In this document: positions 1 through 7,979 of the stretch, in pieces
Position numbering within the stretch: the stretch's first letter is position 1
Layout: the number at the start of each line of letters is the position of its first letter
Assembly (NCBI GenBank): GCA_016215555.1
Contig: JACRJC010000040.1
Coordinates: 1-64,000, forward strand
Source of the DNA: Rhodospirillales bacterium
GTDB lineage: Bacteria > Pseudomonadota > Alphaproteobacteria > Rhodospirillales > WMHbin7
DNA length: 64,000 nucleotides
Reading direction: 5' to 3'
Program-made: the position numbers and the translations under genes
The notes under the pieces: generated by a model
The model's database searches: none
What the model was told of the DNA's origin: nothing
What the model saw: the letters and a program-made list of their open reading frames with translations, nothing else

Positions 1-8
1 CTAGACTT

Positions 9-37
9 GGGCCGTGGTTTTCCACGGCCCTTTTTTT
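9..37 (+). terminator. Rho-independent terminator of the gene upstream of the window
   Basis: A perfect 9-bp stem (GGGCCGTGG with CCACGGCCC, positions 9-17 and 22-30) closes a TTTT loop and is followed by seven T. The gene it ends lies outside the window. Almost the same hairpin recurs at 378-404. Confidence 0.9.
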
Positions 38-88
38 GCGCGTTTTCAGGGGAATGACAGAAGGCCCGGATTGGGTTAAAGTCGTCTC

Positions 89-352
89 ATGACGGCAATC
101 ACCTTCGATACGCTGAAATTCGTCGAGAAGCTGAAGGCGGCTGGGGTGCCCGAGGGGCACGCCAAGGCCGAAGCCGAGGCTTTGGCCGAAGTGCTTTCCG
201 AGTCGGCCTCCAACGTTCTGGCCACCAAGCAAGATATCGGGCGAATTGAAGTCAAGCTGATCGAGCATGACGGCGAGTTCAAATTGATTAAATGGATGCT
301 GGGCATCCTGATGGCGGGCGTCATGTCGCTGATCCTGAAGGCCTTCTTCTAA
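89..352 (+). CDS. DUF1640-type small coiled-coil membrane protein
   Basis: An 87-residue protein. Residues 5-60 are charged and Ala/Glu-rich with the periodicity of a coiled coil (KFVEKLKAAG, HAKAEAEALAEVL). A C-terminal hydrophobic segment (about 67-87, WMLGILMAGVMSLILK) should anchor it in a membrane. This layout matches the DUF1640/CCDC90-like family, which is common and often multicopy in alphaproteobacteria and has no firm biochemical role. The gene stands alone between two near-identical terminators (9-37 and 378-404), so it is a monocistron. Family assignment is by overall pattern; function unknown. Confidence 0.75.
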   Translation: MTAITFDTLKFVEKLKAAGVPEGHAKAEAEALAEVLSESASNVLATKQDIGRIEVKLIEHDGEFKLIKWMLGILMAGVMSLILKAFF

Positions 353-377
353 GCGCCTTTGTGCCTGGAATAAGCTA

Positions 378-404
378 GGCCGTGGTTTTCCACGGTCTTT
401 TTTT
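378..404 (+). terminator. Rho-independent terminator after the DUF1640 gene
   Basis: An 8-bp stem (GGCCGTGG with CCACGGTC, one G-T pair; 378-385 and 390-397), a TTTT loop and a run of seven T. It begins 25 bases after the stop codon. Stem, loop and tail are nearly identical to the terminator at 9-37. Confidence 0.85.
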
Positions 405-487
405 GCGGCGTCTGGTCAAGATTTGCGGCATCCCCCGAAAAAGCTGGTCAGGGCTGTAAAATCGCATCGGCATACCCATGTATTCTT

Positions 488-507
488 TGCTAATATAAAT
501 GCTAATA
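488..507. promoter_or_regulatory. Direct repeat TGCTAATA x2, possible regulator site
   Basis: Two copies of TGCTAATA start 12 bases apart (488-495 and 500-507), in an AT-rich island 28 bases before the sensor kinase start. Spacing near one helical turn would suit a response regulator. No regulator is identified, so this is only a candidate. Confidence 0.25.
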
Positions 508-534
508 AAAGAGTTAACCGGGCCAACACAATAG

Positions 535-2430
535 ATGCCTGAACCTGTCCAGTTCCCAGGGTGGAGACTGCCGTGCCGACTGCTGTTGGCTCTGGCTCTG
601 TTTTTGTGTCTTGGCGGCCCGGGGCCGGCTTGGGCAGCGTCGCAGGACAAGCTGGAAATCTTGTTCCTGTCCAGTTTCGGCAAGGATCCGCCCGCTCAGA
701 AGGCCATCGAACGCGGCCTTGATCGGGAACTGGGGTTCCAGGACGGACGCAACGACATTTATTTCGAATTCATCGACTCGCCGCGTCTGCCGCTCGATTC
801 GACCCTTGTCGGTCTGCATGACCTGATCGTCCAGAAATACAAAGGCAAGCGGTTCGACGCGGTGGTGGCCTGGGCGATGCCGGCGGCCCGCTTGGTCGCC
901 CGGCTCGGGACTTTTCTGGGCCCCGACACGCCCATCTTGTTTCTGGAAGTGACGGACCAGGATATCGCGGCGCTGGGGCTGGCCAGGTCGCGCAACTACA
1001 GCATCGAGGTCAAGAACGATTACAAGACGTCCTTGACCGACGCCTTGCGTCTTAGCCTGGCCAGACGCGTTGTCGCCGTCGGCGAGGCGTCAACGCCCCT
1101 GGGCCGCGACCGGGTGGGGCAATTCCGCCAGGCGATGGCGGCCATCGGCGGCGATATTCCCGTCGATGAACTGTTCGATCTGCCCTTGGACGAGGTGCTT
1201 TCCAGGACGGCAAATTTGCCCCCGGAAACCATGATCTATTATCTGCTGATGTTTTCGGACGGGAAAGGAACGCATCTGGCGCCCTTCGAGGTGGCGCGTC
1301 GGATCAACCAGACCGCCAACGCGCCGATGTTCACCCAATGGGAAAGCCTGTTGGGCAGCGGCGTCGTCGGCGGCTATCAGTTAAGCCAGGAAGTCGTCGG
1401 CCAGAATATCGGCCAGGGCGTGCGGCTAGCCAGTTTGGGCCAACCTTTCACGCCGGCGCACGGCATGCGCTATGCCTATGATTGGCCAAGAGTGAAGAAG
1501 TGGGGCTGGGACGATAAAAGCCGCCTTCAATCCGAAGCGATCCTGTTGAACCGTCCGCCGGACCTTTTGGACGAATATCGCTGGCATATTTTCTCGACCG
1601 CCGTTTTCGTCGTCCTCTTGATGATTCTGGCCCTCTCCTTGGCTCGCGCCCTGCACGGCAGAAATCAGGCGGTATTGGAATTGGCCGACGAGCGGGAAAA
1701 CCTGGCCCAGCGCGTCGATGAGCGGACGGCGGAACTGGCCCGTTCGAATCAGGAATTGGAAAGCTTCGCCTACGCCATTTCGCATGATCTGCGCGCGCCC
1801 ATGCGGACCATCAACGGATTCGCGGGCTTGCTCGATAAGCGTTTCCACGAACTTCTGTCGGGCGAGGGCGTGGAATTCCTCGATCAGATCAAATCCGGCG
1901 CCGTGCAGATGGACGCCATGATTATGGGGCTGCTGGAATATTCCCGCGTCGGCCATCAGTCGCCGGACAAGTTCCGAACGGCCGACATTGCCGCCATTGC
2001 CGACGAAGCCGCCGCCTTGCTGAGAAACGAGGCCGAAGCCGTGGGTGGACGTCTTGACGTCAACGCCAAGGGCGGGCCGATTGGACTGCGCTGCAATGGC
2101 GACCTCATCCACCGCCTGTTTCAAAACTTGATCGAAAACGCCATCAAATACCGTTCGCCCGAGCGTGCGCTTCGCATCAGCGTCGATATTTCAAAAAGCG
2201 AGGCCGGGATCAAGGCGACGGTTCAAGACAACGGCATCGGCATTCCCAAGGATCGGCGCGAACGGGTGTTCAAGATATTTCAACGCGATGCTCCGGCCTC
2301 GGTGCCCGGCTACGGCATCGGTCTGTCCCTTTGCCAGAGGATCGTGCAGGCACATGGCGGCGATATCTGGATCGAGGACAATGTGCCCGAGGGCAGCCGT
2401 TTCTGCTTTACCCTGAAAGAGGTTGCCTGA
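535..2430 (+). CDS. Sensor histidine kinase with periplasmic ABC substrate-binding-like domain
   Basis: A 631-residue membrane sensor kinase. Residues 1-35 form a signal peptide or first membrane segment ending near AWAAS. Residues about 40-330 resemble the ABC-type periplasmic binding fold (ABC_sub_bind family), so the sensor should bind a small ligand outside the inner membrane. A membrane helix follows at about 350-370, then a coiled linker. The HisKA domain has phospho-acceptor His417 in SHDLRAP. The C-terminal ATPase domain shows the N box (NLIENAIKY), G1 (DNGIGIP) and G2 (GYGIGLSL). There is no receiver domain and no response regulator next door, so its partner is an orphan elsewhere. 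The ATG lacks a clear ribosome-binding site but gives a good signal sequence. Ligand unknown. Confidence 0.85.
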   Translation: MPEPVQFPGWRLPCRLLLALALFLCLGGPGPAWAASQDKLEILFLSSFGKDPPAQKAIERGLDRELGFQDGRNDIYFEFIDSPRLPLDSTLVGLHDLIVQKYKGKRFDAVVAWAMPAARLVARLGTFLGPDTPILFLEVTDQDIAALGLARSRNYSIEVKNDYKTSLTDALRLSLARRVVAVGEASTPLGRDRVGQFRQAMAAIGGDIPVDELFDLPLDEVLSRTANLPPETMIYYLLMFSDGKGTHLAPFEVARRINQTANAPMFTQWESLLGSGVVGGYQLSQEVVGQNIGQGVRLASLGQPFTPAHGMRYAYDWPRVKKWGWDDKSRLQSEAILLNRPPDLLDEYRWHIFSTAVFVVLLMILALSLARALHGRNQAVLELADERENLAQRVDERTAELARSNQELESFAYAISHDLRAPMRTINGFAGLLDKRFHELLSGEGVEFLDQIKSGAVQMDAMIMGLLEYSRVGHQSPDKFRTADIAAIADEAAALLRNEAEAVGGRLDVNAKGGPIGLRCNGDLIHRLFQNLIENAIKYRSPERALRISVDISKSEAGIKATVQDNGIGIPKDRRERVFKIFQRDAPASVPGYGIGLSLCQRIVQAHGGDIWIEDNVPEGSRFCFTLKEVA

Positions 2431-2610
2431 TCCCGGTTGCCTTTCCAAGGCGTTGGCGTTAATTTATCCGCACCGGGCCGCAAGCGCCCGGTCAGACGGC
2501 CCGCCGTCCAAGCCTTGCATCCGCCCCCGAAACCGGGGAGGGTGTGGCTTGACCGGATCGCAGCCAGAAGCGTCCGGGGCGCATCCTTCCCACAGCAACA
2601 GGATGCCGCC

Positions 2611-3057
2611 ATGAAATGGATTACCCGCCAACGCCCCAAGATCGATCGTATCGCCTGCCCCTGGCTGATTGCGCGCTTCATCGACAAAACTCCGGAATTC
2701 CTGTTCGCGCCCAAGGACCAGGTTTTCTCCGTTGCCGAAAGCCAGAAAGCCATTCCCTTCGATATTCCTGGCGCTGAACTGTCGCATGAAGGCGATCTGT
2801 GCAGTTTCGATATCTTTCTTCGCCGCTATGACCTGAAACAGCCTGAATTGCACCGTCTGGCCGTCATCGTGCGCGGCGCCGACACCGGTCGTCTTGACCT
2901 GGCTCCGCAGGCGGCGGGCTTGCTGGCGGTTTCGTTGGGCCTGTCCGAACTATTCCAAGACGATCATGAGATGCTGGGCCACGGCTTGACCGTCTATGAT
3001 TCGCTCTATGCCTGGCTGCAAAGCTGCCAGGACGAAACCCACACCTGGACGCCGTGA
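2611..3057 (+). CDS. Chromate resistance protein, ChrB C-terminal-type domain
   Basis: A 148-residue protein starting MKWITRQRPKIDRIAC, matching the C-terminal 'chromate resistance exported protein' half of ChrB (RIACPWLIARFID, GAELSHEGDLCSFD motifs). The N-terminal half of full-length ChrB, the regulatory part, is missing, so this is a stand-alone C-domain protein. The longer open frame back to 2437 has no family match. The ATG at 2611 starts right at the conserved sequence. The chromate transporter gene follows four bases after the stop, so the two form an operon. In ChrB proteins this domain is linked to chromate sensing or reduction; which applies here is not visible. Confidence 0.8.
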   Translation: MKWITRQRPKIDRIACPWLIARFIDKTPEFLFAPKDQVFSVAESQKAIPFDIPGAELSHEGDLCSFDIFLRRYDLKQPELHRLAVIVRGADTGRLDLAPQAAGLLAVSLGLSELFQDDHEMLGHGLTVYDSLYAWLQSCQDETHTWTP

Positions 3058-3061
3058 GGAA

Positions 3062-4429
3062 ATGATGGAACCGCAACAAAAAACCGCCGTCGCCTTTGGC
3101 GAGGCCTTCCGCCTGTGGCTGAAGATCGGATTGCTCGGATTCGGCGGACCGGCGGGGCAGATCGCCCTCATGCACCGCCTGCTGGTCGATGAGAAAAAAT
3201 GGATTTCCGAAAGCCGGTTTCTGCATGCGCTCAATTACTGCATGCTGCTGCCCGGGCCCGAGGCCCAGCAATTGGCCACCTATATGGGATGGTTGCTGCA
3301 CCGCACGGCGGGCGGGCTTGCCGCCGGCATCCTGTTCGTGGCTCCCGGCGCCATCGTGATGTGGGGGCTAAGCCTGCTTTACGCGACCCTGCATGACGTT
3401 CCTCTGGTGCAGGCTGTCTTCTTTGGCGTCAAGGCCGCCGTGCTGGCCGTGGTGGTGGAAGCGCTGTTGCGCATCTCGAAACGGGCCCTGAAAAACAAGG
3501 TCATGTATCTGCTGGCCGGCTTGGCCTTCGTCGCCATCTTCTTTTTCGATCTGCCATTTCCGCTGATCGTGGGCGGCGCGGCGCTGATCGGTTTCCTGGG
3601 CGGACGCCGCTGGCCGGCCATTTTCATCCCCGCCAAGCCCGCCGACAAGAAGGGCGATGCGGCGGTGATCGACGCAGCCTTCCTGGCCGGCGATCTGGAT
3701 CATGCCAAACCCTCGGCCAGGCGGGCGGTCAAGGTGGCGCTGGTTTGGATGTCCTTATGGTTCCTGCCCCTGCTCGCCTTCGCGCTGATTCTGGGTGTTG
3801 GCCATGTCTTCACCCAGGAGGGAATCTTCTTTAGCAAAATGGCGGTGGTCACCTTCGGCGGCGCCTATGCCGTACTGGCCTATGTCGCTCAGCAGGCGGT
3901 GGGCACGCATGGCTGGCTGGCGCCGGGCGAGATGCTGGATGGCTTGGGCCTGGCCGAAACCACGCCCGGCCCGCTGATCATGGTTCTGCAGTTCGTGGGC
4001 TTCCTGGCCGCCTTCCGCAATCCGGGCGGTCTCGATCCGGTGTTGGCCGGCACCATCGGCGCCTTGGTCACCACCTGGGTTACCTTCGTGCCCTGCTTTT
4101 TGTGGATCTTCCTGGGCGCCCCCTATATCGAAGCTCTGCGCGGCAACAAGAATCTGAATGCGGCACTGACAGCCATCACCGCCTCGGTGGTGGGGGTGAT
4201 CTTGAATCTGTCGGTCTGGTTCGCCCTGCATGTGCTGTTCGCCCGGGTCGAGGAAAAGCAGGTTTTAGGGATGAAGCTGTCAGCACCCGATCCGGCCAGC
4301 CTGGATGCGGCGGCGCTTCTTTTGGCGATGGCGGCCATTCTGGCCACGCTTAAATATCACGTCGGCATGTTGAAGACGTTGGGGGCCTGTGCGGCTGTCG
4401 GCGCCGTCATTCATTTCATGAGGCTGTGA
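3062..4429 (+). CDS. chrA: Chromate efflux transporter ChrA
   Basis: A 455-residue, strongly hydrophobic protein of the CHR family, which exports chromate from the cytoplasm by proton-motive force. It has the long, two-domain form. The N half carries GLLGFGGPAGQIALMHR and the C half carries the paired repeat (VTFGGAYAVLAYVAQQAV and LGLAETTPGPLIM). Two in-frame ATGs (3062 and 3065) follow a GAGGA ribosome-binding site that overlaps the stop of the ChrB-C gene, so translation is coupled. The 3' end overlaps the convergent amidohydrolase gene by 19 bases. Confidence 0.9.
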   Translation: MMEPQQKTAVAFGEAFRLWLKIGLLGFGGPAGQIALMHRLLVDEKKWISESRFLHALNYCMLLPGPEAQQLATYMGWLLHRTAGGLAAGILFVAPGAIVMWGLSLLYATLHDVPLVQAVFFGVKAAVLAVVVEALLRISKRALKNKVMYLLAGLAFVAIFFFDLPFPLIVGGAALIGFLGGRRWPAIFIPAKPADKKGDAAVIDAAFLAGDLDHAKPSARRAVKVALVWMSLWFLPLLAFALILGVGHVFTQEGIFFSKMAVVTFGGAYAVLAYVAQQAVGTHGWLAPGEMLDGLGLAETTPGPLIMVLQFVGFLAAFRNPGGLDPVLAGTIGALVTTWVTFVPCFLWIFLGAPYIEALRGNKNLNAALTAITASVVGVILNLSVWFALHVLFARVEEKQVLGMKLSAPDPASLDAAALLLAMAAILATLKYHVGMLKTLGACAAVGAVIHFMRL

Positions 4430-5250
4430 CCCAGCAGAGCGAACAAGGCCCCCAGTTGTCCGGCCAGCGTGTTCAAGCCCGATATGCGTTCGAAACTGTG
4501 CTCGTCCATATACAGGCTGCGCCGGATCTCGATCTGCAGGGCATGGATGTTGTCAGAGGGCTGGCCGTAATGCCTTGTGGTATAGCCGCCGGCATAGGGC
4601 TGGTTGCGCGACACCTTGTAGCCCAGGCTCGCGAAATACTCCTCGGCCCGGGTCATGACGTCGTTGCCGGCGGTGGTGCCGAAGCCATCGCCGAGCACGA
4701 TGTCCAAGGGCTCCGCCTCGCGTCCCGTCGGCATGCTGTGGCAATCGATCAGCAGGCAATGGCCGAATTGCGCCCTGGTCTCCTCGATCAGGCAAGACAG
4801 GGTTGCGTGATAGGGATGCCAAGCCGCATCCAGGCGGCTTTGAATCTCGGCATGGGGTAGCGGGGATTGATGGATCGGGATGCCGCCGCTCAATAGCCGG
4901 GGCACCACGCCCAGACCGTTGCGGACATTGTTGGTGGCGCTGAGCGAGTCTGCGGGCAGATCGTCGCCCAGGACAAGCAAAGGGTCCAGTTCGCGCCAAT
5001 CCCGGTTCACATCCAGCCAGATGCGCGGAAAGCGGGCCACCAGCAGGGGAGCCCCCTTTCCCGGGGCCTGGGCGGCCAGCTCGTCGGCGAAGGCGTCCTC
5101 GATGCGGCGCAACTGCGCGCTTTCAGGCAGGGCCCCTCGCGTGAAGCGCTTTCCATAATCCCGCCCGGCATGGGGAACGGCGACCACCAGGGGCAGGGTC
5201 TGGGGGGAGGGGCGGGTCAGGGAAATCAGGGCCGGGTCAAGAGGATGCAT
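4411..5250 (-). CDS. N-formylglutamate amidohydrolase
   Basis: A 279-residue protein of the N-formylglutamate amidohydrolase (HutG/FGase) family, which hydrolyses N-formyl-L-glutamate to formate and glutamate in histidine degradation. Metal-binding motifs are recognisable: VPHAGRDY near the N terminus, IWLDVNRD and LLIDCHSMP. No other hut genes are in the window, so its pathway role is inferred from the family only. It is convergent with chrA, with a 19-base overlap, and divergent from the nucleoside transporter. Confidence 0.85.
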   Translation of the reverse strand: MHPLDPALISLTRPSPQTLPLVVAVPHAGRDYGKRFTRGALPESAQLRRIEDAFADELAAQAPGKGAPLLVARFPRIWLDVNRDWRELDPLLVLGDDLPADSLSATNNVRNGLGVVPRLLSGGIPIHQSPLPHAEIQSRLDAAWHPYHATLSCLIEETRAQFGHCLLIDCHSMPTGREAEPLDIVLGDGFGTTAGNDVMTRAEEYFASLGYKVSRNQPYAGGYTTRHYGQPSDNIHALQIEIRRSLYMDEHSFERISGLNTLAGQLGALFALLGHSLMK

Positions 5251-5330
5251 CCATTAGCTTTACGTGAAACGCCAAGACGTTGCCAGCCCCCAGCGCAGGG
5301 GTTAGTGTCAGGGACAAAGAAGGGGGGAAC

Positions 5331-6575
5331 GTGGAGCAACTCCAAAGTCTGGCCGGTCTGCTGGGTCTGGTCGCCGTCGCCTGGCTGGCCAGCGAGAAAA
5401 AGCGCGCCATCAGCCTGCGTCTGATCGCGGGCGGTCTTGGCGTGCAGATCCTGCTGGCCGCCCTGTTGTTGAAGCTGCCCGGCGTCAAGGAGGTTTTCGC
5501 GGCCCTGGGCTCGGGGGTTGGCGCCCTTCAGAACGCGACCCGGGCCGGCGCTTCCTTTGTCTTTGGCTATCTGGGCGGCGGGCCGCTGCCCTTCGCCGAA
5601 ACCGCCCCCGGCGCCAGCTTCGTGCTGGCCTTCCAGGCTTTGCCGTTGGTTCTGCTGATGAGCGCCTTGTCGGCCCTGCTCTATCATTGGCGCATCCTGC
5701 CCCTGGTGGTGCGGGGCTTCGCCTTCCTGCTGGAAAAAAGCATGAATGTCGGCGGCGCCGTCGGCGTCAGTTCGGCGGCCAACGCCTTTCTGGGCATGGT
5801 CGAGGCGCCGTTGCTGATCCGCCCCTATCTGGAGCGTTTAAGCCGGGGCGAATTGTTCGTCGTCATGACCGGCGGCATGGCCACCATCGCCGGCACGGTG
5901 ATGGTGCTGTACGCCACCTTCCTGCAGGGCGTCATCGCCGATCCCATCGGCCATCTGCTGATCGCCTCGCTGATCAGCGTTCCTGCCGCCGTGCTGGTGG
6001 GCAAGATCATGGTGCCCGACGTCTCGGCCACGCAAGATGACGAGGGTCCGCCCGCAACCCTGTATGCCGGATCGATGGACGCCATCTGCAAGGGCGCCCA
6101 GGACGGCATCGGCCTGCTGCTCAACATCACCGCCATGCTGATCGTGCTGGTGGGTCTGGTCCATCTGGGCAATGCCGGGCTGGGGCTGCTGCCCGACATC
6201 GGCGACGCCCCTCTGTCGCTGGAACGCATTTTCTCCTGGCCGATGATGCCCTTGGTCTGGATGATGGGAATCCCCCTTGCCGATGTGGCGGTGGCGGCCC
6301 AGTTGATGGGCGTGAAAACGGTGCTGAACGAGCTGTTGGCCTATCTAAAAATGGCGCAATTGCCCCAAGGGGCCTTGAATGAGCGCTCGCGCCTCCTCAT
6401 GACATATGGGATGTGCGGCTTCGCCAATTTCGGAAGTCTCGGCATCATGATCGGCGGCATGGGCGCCTTGGCTCCCAATCGCCGCGGCGAAATCGTGGCA
6501 CTGGGCATGAAATCGATCCTATCCGGCACCCTGGCCAGCCTGATGACCGGCGCCGTGGTGGGATTGTTGATCTAG
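5331..6575 (+). CDS. Nucleoside:cation symporter, NupC/CNT-like
   Basis: A 414-residue inner-membrane protein with about ten membrane helices. It resembles concentrative nucleoside transporters: a gate-type segment (SAANAFLGMVEAPLLIRPYL), MTGGMATIAGTVMVLYA, and a C-terminal YGMCGFANFGSLGIM. It should take up nucleosides driven by a cation gradient. The chosen GTG at 5331 follows AAGGGGGGAA; the frame also runs back to a TTG at 5280, but that stretch is not CNT-like. The dehydrogenase gene starts 12 bases after its stop, so the two may be co-transcribed. Confidence 0.85.
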   Translation: MEQLQSLAGLLGLVAVAWLASEKKRAISLRLIAGGLGVQILLAALLLKLPGVKEVFAALGSGVGALQNATRAGASFVFGYLGGGPLPFAETAPGASFVLAFQALPLVLLMSALSALLYHWRILPLVVRGFAFLLEKSMNVGGAVGVSSAANAFLGMVEAPLLIRPYLERLSRGELFVVMTGGMATIAGTVMVLYATFLQGVIADPIGHLLIASLISVPAAVLVGKIMVPDVSATQDDEGPPATLYAGSMDAICKGAQDGIGLLLNITAMLIVLVGLVHLGNAGLGLLPDIGDAPLSLERIFSWPMMPLVWMMGIPLADVAVAAQLMGVKTVLNELLAYLKMAQLPQGALNERSRLLMTYGMCGFANFGSLGIMIGGMGALAPNRRGEIVALGMKSILSGTLASLMTGAVVGLLI

Positions 6576-6587
6576 GAGTGAAAGACA

Positions 6588-7979
6588 ATGGACAAGCAGG
6601 TTCGCCGGACCGCGCCCGCCGAGTTGATCGCCGAATTGAAGGACTTGCTGGGCGAGCGTTTCAGCATCTCGGGCCCCGTCTGCGAACAGCATGGGCATGA
6701 CGAGTCCTATCACGAGACCGCGGCTCCCGACGGCGTGGCCTTCGCCCGCTCGACCGAGGAGGTCAGCGCCGTCGTGAAGGCTTGCGCCAAATACAATGTG
6801 CCCGTGATCGCCTTTGGCACCGGCACCTCGCTGGAAGGCCATGTGGCGGCGCTGGAGGGCGGCATCTGCATCGATCTCATGCAGATGAACAATATCGTCG
6901 CCGTGCGGCCCGAGGATTTGGACGTCACCGTCCAGGCCGGGGTCACGCGCAAGCAGTTGAACGATTATCTGCGTGACCAGGGCCTGTTCTTTCCGGTCGA
7001 TCCCGGCGCCGACGCCAGTCTGGGCGGCATGGCGGCGACAAGGGCCTCGGGCACCAACGCCGTGCGCTACGGCACCATGCGCGAAGCCGTGCTCTCGGCC
7101 ACCGTGGTTCTGCCCGACGGCCAGATCATCGTCACGGCCTCGCGGGCCAAGAAATCGGCCGCCGGCTATGACCTCACGCATTTGTTCGTCGGCTGCGAGG
7201 GCACGCTGGGCATCATCACCGAGGTGACGCTGCGCCTGTACGGCATTCCCGAAGCCATTTCGGCCGCCGTCTGCGCCTTCCCCAGCGTCGAGGCCGCCGT
7301 CAATGCGGTGATCCTGACCATTCAAAGCGGCATACCGGTGGCCCGGATCGAACTGCTCGACGAAACCGCCGTCACCGCCGTCAACCGCTTCGCCAAGCTT
7401 GACCTGTTGGAAAAGCCGACCCTGTTCTTCGAATTCCACGGCTCCGAACAGGGCGTGGCCGAGCAGGCCGAGATGGTCGGCGCCATCGCCAAGGAAGAAG
7501 GCGGCGAGCGCTTCACCTGGGCCAGCAAGACCGAGGACCGGTCGAAGATGTGGCAGGCCCGCCACGACGCCTATTACGCGGCGCTGGCCCTGAAGCCGGG
7601 CCGCAAGGGCCTGACCACGGATGTCTGCGTGCCGATCTCGCGGCTGGCCGAGGCCATCCACGAAACAAGGGCCGACATCGCATCGTCCTTCTTGACGGCG
7701 GCCATCGTCGGCCATGTCGGCGACGGCAATTTCCACACCATCTTCCTGATCGAGCCTGGCAACAAGGGCGATCTGGCCGAGGCCAAGCGATTGTCGAACC
7801 GCATGGTCGAGCGCGCCCTGGCCATGGACGGCACCTGCACCGGCGAGCACGGCATCGGCTATGGCAAGATGCACTATCTGGAGCGCGAATTCGGCCCCGC
7901 CGCCGACCTGATGCGCACGCTGAAAAGGGCCATCGATCCCAAGAACATCATGAATCCCGGCAAGGTCATCCGCCTATGA
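6588..7979 (+). CDS. FAD-linked D-lactate dehydrogenase / glycolate oxidase GlcD-type
   Basis: A 463-residue flavoprotein of the FAD-binding oxidase family. The N-terminal FAD_binding_4 domain (about 45-185) contains the pyrophosphate-binding region FGTGTSLEGHVAAL and DPGADASLGGMAATRASG. The C-terminal FAD-oxidase_C domain (about 215-460) contains VGHVGDGNFH, the metal and substrate His motif, and ends in the typical CTGEHGIGYGK and DPKNIMNPGK. It should oxidise a 2-hydroxyacid such as D-lactate or glycolate and pass electrons to the respiratory chain. No GlcE or GlcF partners are adjacent, which favours a single-subunit D-lactate dehydrogenase. The stop codon overlaps the AsmA start in ATGA. 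Confidence 0.85.
   Translation: MDKQVRRTAPAELIAELKDLLGERFSISGPVCEQHGHDESYHETAAPDGVAFARSTEEVSAVVKACAKYNVPVIAFGTGTSLEGHVAALEGGICIDLMQMNNIVAVRPEDLDVTVQAGVTRKQLNDYLRDQGLFFPVDPGADASLGGMAATRASGTNAVRYGTMREAVLSATVVLPDGQIIVTASRAKKSAAGYDLTHLFVGCEGTLGIITEVTLRLYGIPEAISAAVCAFPSVEAAVNAVILTIQSGIPVARIELLDETAVTAVNRFAKLDLLEKPTLFFEFHGSEQGVAEQAEMVGAIAKEEGGERFTWASKTEDRSKMWQARHDAYYAALALKPGRKGLTTDVCVPISRLAEAIHETRADIASSFLTAAIVGHVGDGNFHTIFLIEPGNKGDLAEAKRLSNRMVERALAMDGTCTGEHGIGYGKMHYLEREFGPAADLMRTLKRAIDPKNIMNPGKVIRL

Noticed and set aside
2431-2610. N-terminal extension of the ChrB-C protein from 2437
   Set aside because: The extra residues are Arg/Pro-rich without match to ChrB; the family begins at the ATG 2611.
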